Positions 29,060 to 37,880 of a DNA stretch of 64,000 bases are shown here, one piece after another (position 1 is the first letter of the stretch; every line of letters begins with the position of its first letter). The position numbers and the translations under genes were made by a program. A model generated the notes under the pieces. That model was not told the origin of the DNA. It saw nothing but the letters and a program-made list of their open reading frames with translations, and did not search any database. The stretch covers positions 744,001 to 808,000 of the forward strand of contig JBAOHQ010000008.1 in NCBI GenBank assembly GCA_037045185.1, in the 5' to 3' direction. This DNA comes from JAKOUY01 sp037045185 (GTDB taxonomy: Bacteria > Actinomycetota > Acidimicrobiia > Acidimicrobiales > Ilumatobacteraceae).

Positions 29060-29886
29060 TGAGCAGCGCCATCACTGCCCTGCTCGATGCCAGCAGGTTC
29101 GAGATCCTCCCGCTGAAGTCGTCGGCTGACGCCGTGGCCGCGCTGCCCCCGGCGTCGGAGGTGTCCGTGACCTGCTCGCCGGCCCATGGTCTGCACGTCA
29201 TGCAGGACCTGGTCGCCCGCCTGGCCGACCTCGGTCACCACGCCGTCCCGCACATCGCCGCCCGCCTGGTGCAGGACCGGGACCATGCCCGCCGGCTGGC
29301 CGGGTGGTGCCGCGATCACGGCATCCGCGAGGTGTTCGTCATCGCTGGCGACGCCCTCGAGCCGTCCGGGCCCTACCCCGGCGCCGAGCCGTTCCTGCGG
29401 GACTTCCTCGACGCCGGCCCTGGTGTGAGCGGTGTGGGCATCAGCGGCTATCCGGACGGCCACCCGCTGATCGCCAAGCACACCCTGAGCGACGCCCTCC
29501 TGGCCAAGCAGGAACTGCTGGAGTCTGCCGGGGTGCCGTCGATGATCAGCACACAGATGTGCTTCGACGTCGAGCGCATCGTGTCGTGGGTGCGGCACAT
29601 CCGCGCCGACGGCGTCACCCTGCCGATCCGCCTCGGCGTGCCCGGCGTGGTGGACAAGGGCAAGCTGCTGGCGCTGGGAACGCGCGTGGGTGTTGGCGCA
29701 TCGCTGCGCTACCTGCGCAAGAACCGGGCGCTGGTGGGCAAGCTGGCCATGCCCGGCGGATACGACCCGTTGACCCTGATCCGGGCCATCATCCCGAACG
29801 CCGAGGCCTGCGCCATCGAGGCGCTGCACGTCTTCACCTTCAACGCCGTCCAGCCAACGCTCGAACGCTGGGCAGCGGCGCACTGA
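29059..29886 (+). CDS. Methylenetetrahydrofolate reductase-like protein
   Basis: MetF-family TIM barrel, 275 residues. RFEILPLKSSADA corresponds to the FE(F/V)xPPK strand with the catalytic Glu; EVSVTCSPAHG, FVIAGDALEPSG, GVGISGYPDGHP, ISTQMCFDV and PIRLGVPGVV follow in family order. In this operon it probably interconverts methyl- and methylene-tetrahydrofolate, feeding betaine-derived methyl groups into oxidative C1 metabolism. It is short and diverged from housekeeping MetF. It starts on the last base of the previous stop (TGATG), so coupling to MtgB is tight. Confidence 0.85.
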   Translation: MSSAITALLDASRFEILPLKSSADAVAALPPASEVSVTCSPAHGLHVMQDLVARLADLGHHAVPHIAARLVQDRDHARRLAGWCRDHGIREVFVIAGDALEPSGPYPGAEPFLRDFLDAGPGVSGVGISGYPDGHPLIAKHTLSDALLAKQELLESAGVPSMISTQMCFDVERIVSWVRHIRADGVTLPIRLGVPGVVDKGKLLALGTRVGVGASLRYLRKNRALVGKLAMPGGYDPLTLIRAIIPNAEACAIEALHVFTFNAVQPTLERWAAAH

Positions 29887-30621
29887 TGGCCGAGCAGCGG
29901 CCGGTTGCGCTGGTCACGGGGGCCGGGCGTGGCATCGGCGCGGCCACCGCCGAGGTACTTGCCGGCCGAGGGTATGCGGTGGTGTGCCATGCCCACGCCA
30001 ACGCCGCGGCGGCGGCCCAGCGTGCCGAGCGGATCGGCGGCCTGGCGGTCACCGCCGACCTTGCCGATGCCGGCGCGATCCGCAGCGATGTTCGATCAGG
30101 TCGACCGGCGCTTCGGCCGTCTCGACGCGCTGGTCAACAACGCCGGCACGACCTCGGGTCACGGCTCGGTGCTGGACGACGACGCCGGGTACGAGCCGGA
30201 CGCGCTGGCCCGGATGCTGGCCGTGAACGTGACCGCGGTGCTGCTGTGCATACGCGCCGCCGCCCAGCGGATGACCGGCGGCGGGGCCGTCGTCAACATC
30301 TCCTCCATCGCCGCGACCTTGGGCGGCTCGGGCGAGTGGGTCCACTACGCCTCCACGAAGGGCGCCGTCGACACCATCACCCGCGGCTTCGCCACAGAGC
30401 TCGCCGGCCGTCACATCCGGGTCAACGGCGTGCGCCCCGGGCTGATCGACACCGACTTCCACCACCATGCCCCAGCCGGGCGGGTGGACCGCATCGTCCC
30501 CACCGTCCCGATGCAGCGCGCCGGCACCACGGCCGAGGTGGCCCAGGCCGTTGCCTGGCTGCTGTCCGACCAGGCCTCCTACGTGACCGGGGCGATCATC
30601 GACGTGGGCGGTGGCCGCTGA
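29886..30621 (+). CDS. Short-chain dehydrogenase/reductase, frameshifted
   Basis: Classical SDR of ~245 residues: VALVTGAGRGIGAAT (cofactor loop), LVNNAG, VVNISS and the catalytic YASTKG, plus IRVNGVRPGLIDTDF. The frame is broken at about 30084, where CGC-A-GCG holds one extra base; deleting it joins GAIR to AMFDQVDRRFGRLD. The last gene of the betaine operon, starting inside the metF stop (TGATG). Substrate is unknown; folate-, alcohol- or 3-oxoacyl-directed roles are all possible. An indel error in the sequence is more likely than a true pseudogene since both halves are well conserved. Confidence 0.8.
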
Positions 30622-30625
30622 CCGT

Positions 30626-33073
30626 TCAGGGAACGCCCGGTTGGGCGTGGAACCCGACCTCGTCGAGCAGGTTGAGACATCGGACGGCGCCGCGCAGCCT
30701 GGTGGGAGCGCCCACCGCACGCAGGGCGATGCGCCGCCGGCCACCCGGGGCCAGGTGGAAGAAGTTGTCGGTGGGCTGCCAGCCGGCGCAGTTGATCTGG
30801 ACGAACTGGGCGAATCCCTCCGTGGCGACCTCCACCCAAGCATCGTGTTCGGTCCAGACAGCCGCGGCGTCGATGCCGAGGTCCGGCACACGAGCCCGAG
30901 CCCGTCCGGACGGCAGGTGGAAGGCCTCCAACTCGTCGCCGTCCGTCGAGGTCAGCTGCACGTGAACCACATCGACGGGCGGCGGGCCGAAGCGGTAGGC
31001 AAAGGTGAGGTCACGAAACCCGGCCAGCAGCGCCTCGGCGGCGACGCAACGGGATCCATGTGAGGGCACCTCGATCTCGGAGCGCCCCTCGTCGACCACC
31101 CGACCGCGCGCCGAGAAGAGCCGCACCGTGAGCACCCCGGCAAGCGGCACGGGGTGGTCGTTGTGGCAGTGGATCCGCAACCCGTTCAGCCCCTCGTCGG
31201 TCAGGGTGACGGCCCGGGCTCTCGCCGTCCTGGCGAAGCCGTAGTACACCGACTTCGGCTGGCCGGTGTGGTCGAGCATGCCCCACCCTGCGCCGGCGAC
31301 GGCATCCTGCCAGTTGAGCACGATCGCTCCCCCGCAGCCGCTGCCGGTTCGACGCCACTCGCTCAGCGACGACTCGAACGCGGTGCACGACGCGGCCCGC
31401 CCGAGGTCCAGGAAGCGGCGACGGTCGAAGCGCCTGACCTCGCCGGGGTCATCACCGAAGAGCTGGCGCACGTAGAAGTCACGAACGTCGTCGAAGTCCC
31501 AGTCGGCAAAGGCATCGCGCCCGGTGCCGAACTTCCAGTCGGGCCCGTAGATGCCAAAGGTGGGGCCGAGTGCCTCGGCGACGACCTCGTCCGACGGCAC
31601 ATGGGACATCGCCAGGCACTCGGTTGCGAAGCGCGGGCGCGCCCGGCGGGCGTCCTCGAGTGGTCGAAGGTACGCGCCGACACCGAAGTAGCTCGACGGA
31701 CCCTCGTCACACACGATCGGCAGCGCTCCCCCGGAGGGCGTGTTCGCCACGTACGGCACCAGGGGGGCGCGGTTGGCGCAGACCTCGGCCAGCAGCGCAC
31801 GGCCGATCTCGTTGACGGCCCCGTCGTCGGCGATCCCCATCATCGACGCCTGCTGCTCGACATCGGAGCCGCCGCACAGCACGGTCAGGCACGCATGGCG
31901 AAGACCACGATCAAGGAACGCGTCAGCCTCGTGGCGCACGGCGGCGGCGAAGGCCTCGTCGCCAGCCGGATAGTCGAAGTTGGCGAACATGAAGTCCTGC
32001 CAGACCATCACGCCCAACTCGTCGCACAGCGCATAGAACTCGGTCTGCTCGTACGTGGACACGCCAGTGACCCGAACCATGTTCACGCCGGCGGCCACAG
32101 CCAGCTCCAGCGAGGCGCGCAGCGCATCGGGGTGCTGGGCCGCGGCCAACGGGTCGGGTGGGGTCCAGCATGCGCCGCGGCAGAAGACGTCGACACCGTT
32201 GACGCTCACGGTGAACCCGCCACCCGTGCGATCGACGCCGACCGTGCGGAACCCGACACGGCCGAGGTCGATCCGCTCCCCTGCCGAACTGGTCACGGCC
32301 GCCTCATAGAGCGTCGGGCGACCGTGCGTGTGCGGCATCCAGGCCGTCACCGCCGGCAGTCTCACCGTGGCGTCGATGATCTCCCCGCCGGCGCCGACCG
32401 GCAACGGGACCGACCACGAACCGACGTGCAGCGTCCACTGATGGCCGCCCGTCAACCGGCCGGAGAGCTCGACGACGCCGGCGTCACCCTCACGACGGCA
32501 CATCAAGCGTTCCACCCGCGGGGTGTCCGGGGTGCGCACGACGACCCGGCCCGTCAGGCCCACCGGCGCGGCAAGCGGCCGCCAGGCGCGGATCCTGCCT
32601 CGCAGCGCGGTGCGCACCCAGCGCGCCTGGGGTAGGTCGACCATGAACGTCTTCCACCGTGCCCGCGGCCTGGCGGGCACGGTGTGGGCGCGCAGGGCCC
32701 GGCACACGACGTCCAGCCGGTTCGCTGCCTGGAGGCGCACCGAGACCTGGCACGGCACGAACATGTGCGAGCTACGGGCGACCAACTCCCCGTTGAAGAA
32801 CACCTCGGCAATGGTGGCAATGCCGGCGAAGCACAGCTCGGCCTCGTCCCCCGGGTTGCCGTCGAACTGGGTCCGCCACCACCAGTCGTCGGCGTCCAGA
32901 TCACGCAGCGACCGCGCCGACCAGGCGCCCGCCGCACGCAACGCCTCGGCCACCGTCCCGGGCGCCCCAGCCGGGATCCAGCCGGGCGAGGCCGTCAGCT
33001 CAGCGGGATCGGCGCACTGCCCCGCGGGTGTGCCCAGCAGCTCCCACTCGGTCAGCTCGCCGAGGATGCCCAC
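30626..33073 (-). CDS. Glycoside hydrolase family 2, beta-mannosidase-like
   Basis: GH2-type enzyme of 815 residues with sandwich-barrel-sandwich layout: an N-terminal jelly roll (WWWRTQFDGNPGDEAELCF, ~75-93), an Ig-like domain, a TIM barrel from ~300 (RGACWTPPDPL, WQDFMFANFDYPAGD), and C-terminal sandwiches. The nucleophile is probably Glu in ARPRFATECLAMS. At the acid/base position the loop reads LCGGSDVEQQ, where a Glu would be expected, so the assignment is less clear. No signal peptide is seen. It closes the minus-strand operon and overlaps the DUF1839 gene by 22 bp. A role in turning over or trimming the polysaccharide made upstream is inferred. GTG start. Confidence 0.8.
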   Translation of the reverse strand: MGILGELTEWELLGTPAGQCADPAELTASPGWIPAGAPGTVAEALRAAGAWSARSLRDLDADDWWWRTQFDGNPGDEAELCFAGIATIAEVFFNGELVARSSHMFVPCQVSVRLQAANRLDVVCRALRAHTVPARPRARWKTFMVDLPQARWVRTALRGRIRAWRPLAAPVGLTGRVVVRTPDTPRVERLMCRREGDAGVVELSGRLTGGHQWTLHVGSWSVPLPVGAGGEIIDATVRLPAVTAWMPHTHGRPTLYEAAVTSSAGERIDLGRVGFRTVGVDRTGGGFTVSVNGVDVFCRGACWTPPDPLAAAQHPDALRASLELAVAAGVNMVRVTGVSTYEQTEFYALCDELGVMVWQDFMFANFDYPAGDEAFAAAVRHEADAFLDRGLRHACLTVLCGGSDVEQQASMMGIADDGAVNEIGRALLAEVCANRAPLVPYVANTPSGGALPIVCDEGPSSYFGVGAYLRPLEDARRARPRFATECLAMSHVPSDEVVAEALGPTFGIYGPDWKFGTGRDAFADWDFDDVRDFYVRQLFGDDPGEVRRFDRRRFLDLGRAASCTAFESSLSEWRRTGSGCGGAIVLNWQDAVAGAGWGMLDHTGQPKSVYYGFARTARARAVTLTDEGLNGLRIHCHNDHPVPLAGVLTVRLFSARGRVVDEGRSEIEVPSHGSRCVAAEALLAGFRDLTFAYRFGPPPVDVVHVQLTSTDGDELEAFHLPSGRARARVPDLGIDAAAVWTEHDAWVEVATEGFAQFVQINCAGWQPTDNFFHLAPGGRRRIALRAVGAPTRLRGAVRCLNLLDEVGFHAQPGVP

Positions 33074-34033
33074 GATGATCCACGCATGACCTCGTAGGCC
33101 ACGTCCCAGTGGTTGGCCATCGAGTGGAACTGCTCACTGAGGTCGACCGGACGCCCGCTGGCCAGGCGAGCGAGCCTGAACTGCATCGCCTTCGCCGTCG
33201 CCGACAGCTCGAACAAGGCCGTCACAGCGCGTCCGAGGCCCTCCGCGTCCAGCCATTGCAGGAACGTCGCCAGGCACTCGGCCCAGGCCCCGCAGGGACG
33301 CAAGGTGGCAAAGGCGTACCCGTGGAAGAACTCCGCCTCGCGGCTGATCAGCGCCTGCTCGTCGGCCGCGACAGCGGGCTTGCATCAGGCGGATCTGGTT
33401 CGTGCCCGGCGCACGGTGCAACTGGTCGGCGAGCAGCGGCCTCACCGCGGCCCGGAGCTCGTCGTCGGAGCGCTCCACCACGTCGTCGAACCGTACGAGT
33501 TCGGTGTACGGCAGGAGATCCTGGGGTGGCGCCCCGTGGCGCAGCACACCGACGTAGTCGTCGCCGGCCAGGGTATAGAGGCCGCGGTTGTGCACGTAGA
33601 CCAGCGTCCGTCGCTGCGGATCGATGCCGAGCGGGGCAATGGTGGTCTTCTGGTGCTTGACCTGGTAAGCCGTTCCGGCCGTATCGGGCAGGTACCAGGA
33701 GTCGACGTCGACGAGCAGCATGTTGCCACGCGACCCATGGTCGATGATGTGCTCCTCGAGGGTCAGCCACAGGTTGAGCTCGGCGACCGACACCCCGTAG
33801 AGCGATCGGAGATCGGGGATCTGGAACTTGAACAGGTCCCACTGCTCGCCGTTGAACCCGGCGCTCACGCAGCACACCAGGCCGGCAACAGGGTTCAAGC
33901 CGAGCGCGTGGAGCACCTCGATCCACAAATCGACATAGCAGTTGGTCTCCGGCCACATGCGGGCGTCGTCGTGCATGAAGTGGCGGCGGTGCGCCGACGG
34001 GTCGAGATCGCCGAACGCAGGCAGCACGTTCAC
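33052..34033 (-). CDS. DUF1839 protein, frameshifted
   Basis: About 327 residues after correction. DUF1839 members usually accompany amino acid:carrier-protein ligases, as here. Recognised blocks: RMWPETNCYVDLWIEVLHAL, QWDLFKFQIPDLRSLYG, DVDSWYLPDTAGTAYQ, HQKTTIAPLGID and YVHNRGLYTLAGDDYVGVL; the last ~100 residues (HGYAFATLRPCGAWAE onward) lie in another frame. One extra base near 33373 (CGC-T-GTC) explains the break, and the total length of 3n+1 agrees. The PDTAGT..Q..K motif and conserved His/Asp suggest an enzyme, perhaps a transferase acting on the aminoacyl carrier, but no reaction is known. GTG overlaps the ligase stop. Confidence 0.78.
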
Positions 34034-34951
34034 CCCCACAGAGCGGCGCGCACCGGCGACGGCCACGCCGCGCTGGACATGCCGTGGCGCTGGAACAGGG
34101 CCACGGCGCACCGGTCGAGTCCGACCCCGGCACAGGACGAGTGCGCCTCCGACCCGTCCGGCATGTGCAGGTGGTACAACTCCCCGAAATGGTTGCGGTG
34201 GTAGTTCACCGATGCGCAGGCGGTCGGGTCGTCCTCGCCGAAGACCGGCACCAGAAACTCGATCTTGAGCTGGTTGGCGCGCTGGCCCATCGCCATCAGC
34301 CGCCCGACGCGGCCGAAGAACGCATCGTTGGCGACGTCTGCCGCGGGCCTCCAGCTGCAACTGGTCGAACAGCTCGACCAACCGGCCGAGCCACACCTCG
34401 CGCCACGCCAGCACACGGTCCGGGTCGGCGACACGGACGTTCTCCCACATCCGGAAGGCCTGCAGCCGCATCGGATCCACCGACGGCTCATGGCGAAAGC
34501 AGTACGTCTGGTGCTCGATGATCACCCCATCGTCGGGGAGGTCGTGGGGCAACGACGGATAGAGCGGGTAGCAGCATGCTGGGGTCAGGGCCACGTCGGT
34601 CTGGGTGAGCAGGTCCTCGTACCGTTCGCCGGCGTCCAAACGCCTGATCAGCTCGCCGTGCGCAGCGTCATCGCCACGGAACGAGTAGACCGGACCGGAC
34701 AGCTGCGGGAAGTTCCGCAGGTACTGGATCTTGTCGAAGATGGTCCGCGGCAGCATCGGGGGGAAGCTGGCGAACCGCGGCGCGTCCGGCCTGGCCAGAC
34801 GAGAGCACGCGGCCTGCACGCCCTGCAGGACGGTTTCGTACTCCTCGCTCTTGCCATACAGGCCGTCGACACCGGTTGGGATCAGATGCCCAGCGGCGAA
34901 GAGCCGTTCGCGCAGTTCTGAGTGGGCGACCTCGAGGTCGGACGGTGTCAC
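34030..34951 (-). CDS. Amino acid:[carrier protein] ligase (SerRS-like aaCP ligase), frameshifted
   Basis: Homologue of the truncated class II seryl-tRNA synthetases that load glycine or alanine on the phosphopantetheine arm of a small carrier protein instead of tRNA. About 307 residues, no tRNA-binding arm. Landmarks: TGVDGLYGKSEEYE, FPPMLPRTIFDKIQYL, LTPACCYPLYP and FRHEPS (Cys and Glu of the zinc site), VANDAFFGRVGRLMA, NYHRNHFGELYHL, and SSCAGVGLDRCAVALF (third zinc ligand plus motif-3 Arg). One extra base near 34342 (CGC-G-GCA) shifts the frame. Carrier protein, ACAD homologue and DUF1839 are adjacent, the usual partners. GTG start one base after the ACAD stop. Confidence 0.85.
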
Positions 34952-34952
34952 G

Positions 34953-36138
34953 TCAGGGCTCCTTGTAGACGCAGAGCAGCTTGGCACTGCCGTCGACGAT
35001 TCGGTCGTTGTGGATCATGATGGTCGCGCTGTGCAGGTCACGCAGGTGCCGGCCGAGGGAGTACTCCCCGTCGAGGCGGTAGCCGGAGAGGCCGCAGGTG
35101 TGCATGCAGTCCTGGACGATCCTGCCCGCGGCACGCGAGGCGTACAGCTTCAGCGCTGCCATGCGCAACGCGAAACCGGCCGAGCCGATGGTGGCGATGT
35201 CGTCCTTGTGCCGCTCGTAGTCGGCAACCGATGTGGCCACCATGGCCCGCAGGGCGAGGTAGTCCGCGTACACGTCGACGAGGTGGGTCGCCGCCGCCGG
35301 GACGGTGCCCGGCTTGGACCGTGCCGCATGGCGGGCGAAGGCACGCGTGCGCTGCACCGCGTCGCCGGCGATCCCGGTCCACAGCGCGGCCCAGGTCGCG
35401 TGGGCCCACGGCACCATGGTGCGCGCCGAGACATCGGCATAGGGCGTCGAGACGATGCGCTCGGTCGATCCGGTTGCCTCGATGAGGAACCCGACGCTCT
35501 CGGTTCCGCGCATCCCCAGCGCGTTCCACTCACCGGTCCTGGTCAGTGTCAACTCCGGTCGGGAGACGTGAACGATCACCTGGTCGCTCGGGGGGGACGC
35601 GGGCGTGGCCCTGGCCGTCACCAAGACGTCATCGACGAAGTCGCCGTAGGAGAGCACCGAGGCGTCCTTGACGAGCCGGAACCTCGACGGACCGTCGGGC
35701 TCGACCGCGCACGTGCTGGATCGGATGTCGCCGCCCGTCGTGCGCTCGGTGGTGGCCGAACCCACCAGCGAGCCCTCGGCGGCTATCCGGCGCAGCGTGT
35801 CGGCGAGGTGCGCAGACTCACCGTGGTGGCGGGCGAGGCAGGCCACCTGGATGTGGTGCATGGCGAACACCATCGCGGCCGAGGCGCAGAACATCCCGAG
35901 CTGCTCCGAGACGGCGGCGATGTCGGTCAGCGAGAGCCCCCAGCCGCCGAACTCGGCGGGCACGCTGGCGCCGAGGAGTCCTGCCACAGCGAATGGCGGC
36001 GACCGACTCGACGGGGAACCTCGCCTCGGCGTCGACCGCTGCGGAGCATGGACCGGCAACCTCCCTGCCGATCTGCTCGGCGAGGCGCAAGGCCTCGCGC
36101 CCTCGTTCCGACAGGTGTGCGTCGAACGTGGAGCTCAC
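34953..36138 (-). CDS. Acyl-CoA dehydrogenase-like flavoprotein of the aaCP module, frameshifted
   Basis: ACAD-fold protein, ~395 residues after removing one base near 35988 (CGC-T-GTG). The N-terminal helices start GTG-SSTFDAHLSERGREALRLA; GLLGASVPAEFGGWGLSLTD, GSATTERTTGGDI and WNALGMRGTESVGF are the flavin/substrate segments; the C-terminal helices include GLSGYRLDGEYSLGRHLRD. Where typical acyl-CoA dehydrogenases have YEGT(S/A)xxxR with the catalytic Glu, this reads MIHNDRIVDGS. Members of this superfamily oxidise aminoacyl thioesters on carrier proteins in pyrrole biosynthesis (prolyl-PCP oxidases), so an aminoacyl-carrier substrate is a reasonable inference. GTGA overlap with the carrier gene. 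Confidence 0.82.
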
Positions 36139-36383
36139 TCGGATCCCAACAGCTCGTCGAGGGCGTCGGTCAGGTTGGCGACGGACTCGAACGTCGCCCG
36201 CTGCAGGTACCGCTCGGGGAATTCCAGACCGAAGTGGTCCTCGAGCGCCAGCATGACATCCACGCTGGCATGGGAGGTCAGCCCAGCGGCATAGAGGCTC
36301 TGATGGTCGTCCACCTGGTCGATCCCAACGGGGAGCCGACCGAAGGCGCCAACGATTGCCCGCACTTCGTCTTTCCGTGACAT
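36135..36383 (-). CDS. Acyl/peptidyl-type carrier protein of the aaCP ligase module
   Basis: Small carrier protein of 82 residues. The loop LYAAGLTSHASVDVMLALE replaces the DSL motif of ordinary ACPs; the Ser in LTSHAS aligns with the phosphopantetheine-bearing Ser of aaCP-ligase partners. FGLEFPERYLQRATFESV forms the C-terminal helix hairpin. It leads the carrier-ACAD-ligase-DUF1839 set and is coupled to the ACAD gene. A purine-rich GGGAAGATGAGA just before the ATG is a good RBS. It would need a phosphopantetheinyl transferase from elsewhere. Confidence 0.83.
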   Translation of the reverse strand: MSRKDEVRAIVGAFGRLPVGIDQVDDHQSLYAAGLTSHASVDVMLALEDHFGLEFPERYLQRATFESVANLTDALDELLGSE

Positions 36384-36498
36384 GTTCTCATCTTCCCAGT
36401 CGGTCCGGCGGAATGCTACCAACGGGACAGAGCCGCCCCCACGGAGCCTGATACAAACGTTCCCTGAACCCGGGCAGGACCCGGCATCCGCTGTCGTG
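36384..36498 (-). promoter_or_regulatory. Intergenic break, possible promoter of the aaCP module
   Basis: The only gap of more than 100 bp in the minus-strand run from 48.7 to 30.6 kb, lying just before the carrier gene. It holds a short hairpin (CCGGGTCCTGCCCGG on the minus strand), an A/T-containing patch with GTTTGTATC and, further on, TAGCAT, which could be promoter elements. No consensus is strong enough to be certain. Confidence 0.3.
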
Positions 36499-37266
36499 TC
36501 ACCGCCCGGGCGAGCGGATGACCTGCCACAGCGCGCCGGGCGCCTCCACCAGATAGCGGCGCCACATCCGCCGCGGCTCAGCCACGAGCCGGTACAGCCA
36601 CTCCAGGCCCCAACGCTGCATCCAGGCCGGAGCTCGGTCGACGCGGCCCGCCAGGAAGTCCATCGACGCACCGAAGGCCAGGAGCACCGACGCGCCGCTG
36701 CTGAGACCATGGCGATCGATCCACTGCTCCTGGCGTGGTTTGCCGAGCCCGACCACCAACAGGTCGACTCCGGCCGCGGCGATCTGCCGGGCGGTGGCGC
36801 CCGCCCGCTCGGCATCGGTGATCTCGGCGCGAGATGGCGCCCACATACCGGCCACGACCAGGCCCGGCATCCGCGCCGACAGGGCCGCGCCCATCGCCCG
36901 CTGGGCCTCGGCCGTACCACCGAGCACACCGAGGCGCACGCCGCGGGACTCCGCAAGCCGGAGGATGGGCTCGATCAGATCCGCGCCTGCCAGGCGCGGC
37001 CACGAGCCCCCCGTGCGGCGGTTGGCCACCTTCACCAGCGGCATCCCGTCCAGGGTCACCAGCCACCTCAGGTCGGTCCGGTCCACCTGCGGGGTCCCGG
37101 CGTGCAGCCGGCCGCGGCCGAAATGGTGGATGTGATCGAGGTTGGCCGAGGCCACCGCCAGCGGCACACCCCGCTCCGACCAGGCGGCGTCGATCGCTCC
37201 GAGGAGCCCGTCGCGGGTGAGGAGGTCGGCGGCGCATCCGCCGAGAAGGATGCGGCTCCCGGTCAC
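36499..37266 (-). CDS. WecG/TagA/CpsF-family glycosyltransferase
   Basis: GT26-type glycosyltransferase of 255 residues that adds a sugar to a lipid-linked acceptor on the inner membrane face. Motifs: ASANLDHIHHFGRG, DLRWLVTLDGMPLV, RLAGADLIEPIL (the substrate-site Asp), VRLGVLGGTAEAQR, DLLVVGLGKPRQEQWI and LAFGASMDFLAGRVDRAP with AWMQRWGLEWLYRL at the amphipathic C-terminus. It overlaps the upstream membrane-protein gene by GTGA. Together with the WcaJ-like transferase it probably makes the first two sugars of the repeat unit. Confidence 0.9.
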   Translation of the reverse strand: MTGSRILLGGCAADLLTRDGLLGAIDAAWSERGVPLAVASANLDHIHHFGRGRLHAGTPQVDRTDLRWLVTLDGMPLVKVANRRTGGSWPRLAGADLIEPILRLAESRGVRLGVLGGTAEAQRAMGAALSARMPGLVVAGMWAPSRAEITDAERAGATARQIAAAGVDLLVVGLGKPRQEQWIDRHGLSSGASVLLAFGASMDFLAGRVDRAPAWMQRWGLEWLYRLVAEPRRMWRRYLVEAPGALWQVIRSPGR

Positions 37267-37880
37267 GAGGTGCGCCTCGGGCGCGTCGCCCAACGCCGTT
37301 CACCGACGGCGACCGTCGCCGCGAGCAGACACCACGCGGCGATGGCGAAGGTGGCCTCCTCGAAGAAGTTCTCCAGGCGGAGCTGGCGAGTGAGCGGTCC
37401 GCCGCCCGCGGCGCTGATCACGTGATGCTGATGCCGGTCAAGCAGTTCCGATCCGATGAGGAGCAGCCCGGCGCACGCAGCCATCACCCGGATCAGCCAA
37501 TGCCGAAGGTCACTGGCGACCAGCACCGATCCCACGGCGAAGGTCCCCAGCATGACGACGTGGACGAGAAAGTCGCCGTGCGGCCAGGCATCGTGCCACC
37601 GCATCCGCGCGTCGGCCCCCACGAAGGCGGCCGATCCGGACATCGCCAACCAGCCGAGACGATGCCGAGGAGCAGCAGCGGTGACGGCGAGCGCGAACAT
37701 CACCGCGCCGGCCGCCACCAGCCCGAGCGCGCCGAGCGAGACCGGAACATGGGCAAGCTGGGGGCCAGGCGGCATGGGGACGACGTGGTACATCTGGTCG
37801 ATGAGCCGAACGAACCGGACCAGGCAGACCGCCGCCGCAGCGACAGGGAGCGCGGCAATCGCAACCTGACGGGAGGTCAT
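37263..37880 (-). CDS. Integral membrane protein of unknown function
   Basis: Hydrophobic protein of 205 residues with about five or six predicted TM helices (AALPVAAAAVCLVRFVRLI, LGALGLVAAGAVMFALAVTA, VVMLGTFAVGSVLVAS, VMAACAGLLLIGSELLD, FAIAAWCLLAATVAV). His- and Asp-containing loops (MRWHDAWPHGDFLVH, DRHQHHVI) suggest metal or quinone interaction but match no family I recognise. Coupled by 4-nt overlaps to the PhyH-like gene and the WecG-like gene, so part of the polysaccharide operon. Confidence 0.6.
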   Translation of the reverse strand: MTSRQVAIAALPVAAAAVCLVRFVRLIDQMYHVVPMPPGPQLAHVPVSLGALGLVAAGAVMFALAVTAAAPRHRLGWLAMSGSAAFVGADARMRWHDAWPHGDFLVHVVMLGTFAVGSVLVASDLRHWLIRVMAACAGLLLIGSELLDRHQHHVISAAGGGPLTRQLRLENFFEEATFAIAAWCLLAATVAVGERRWATRPRRTS

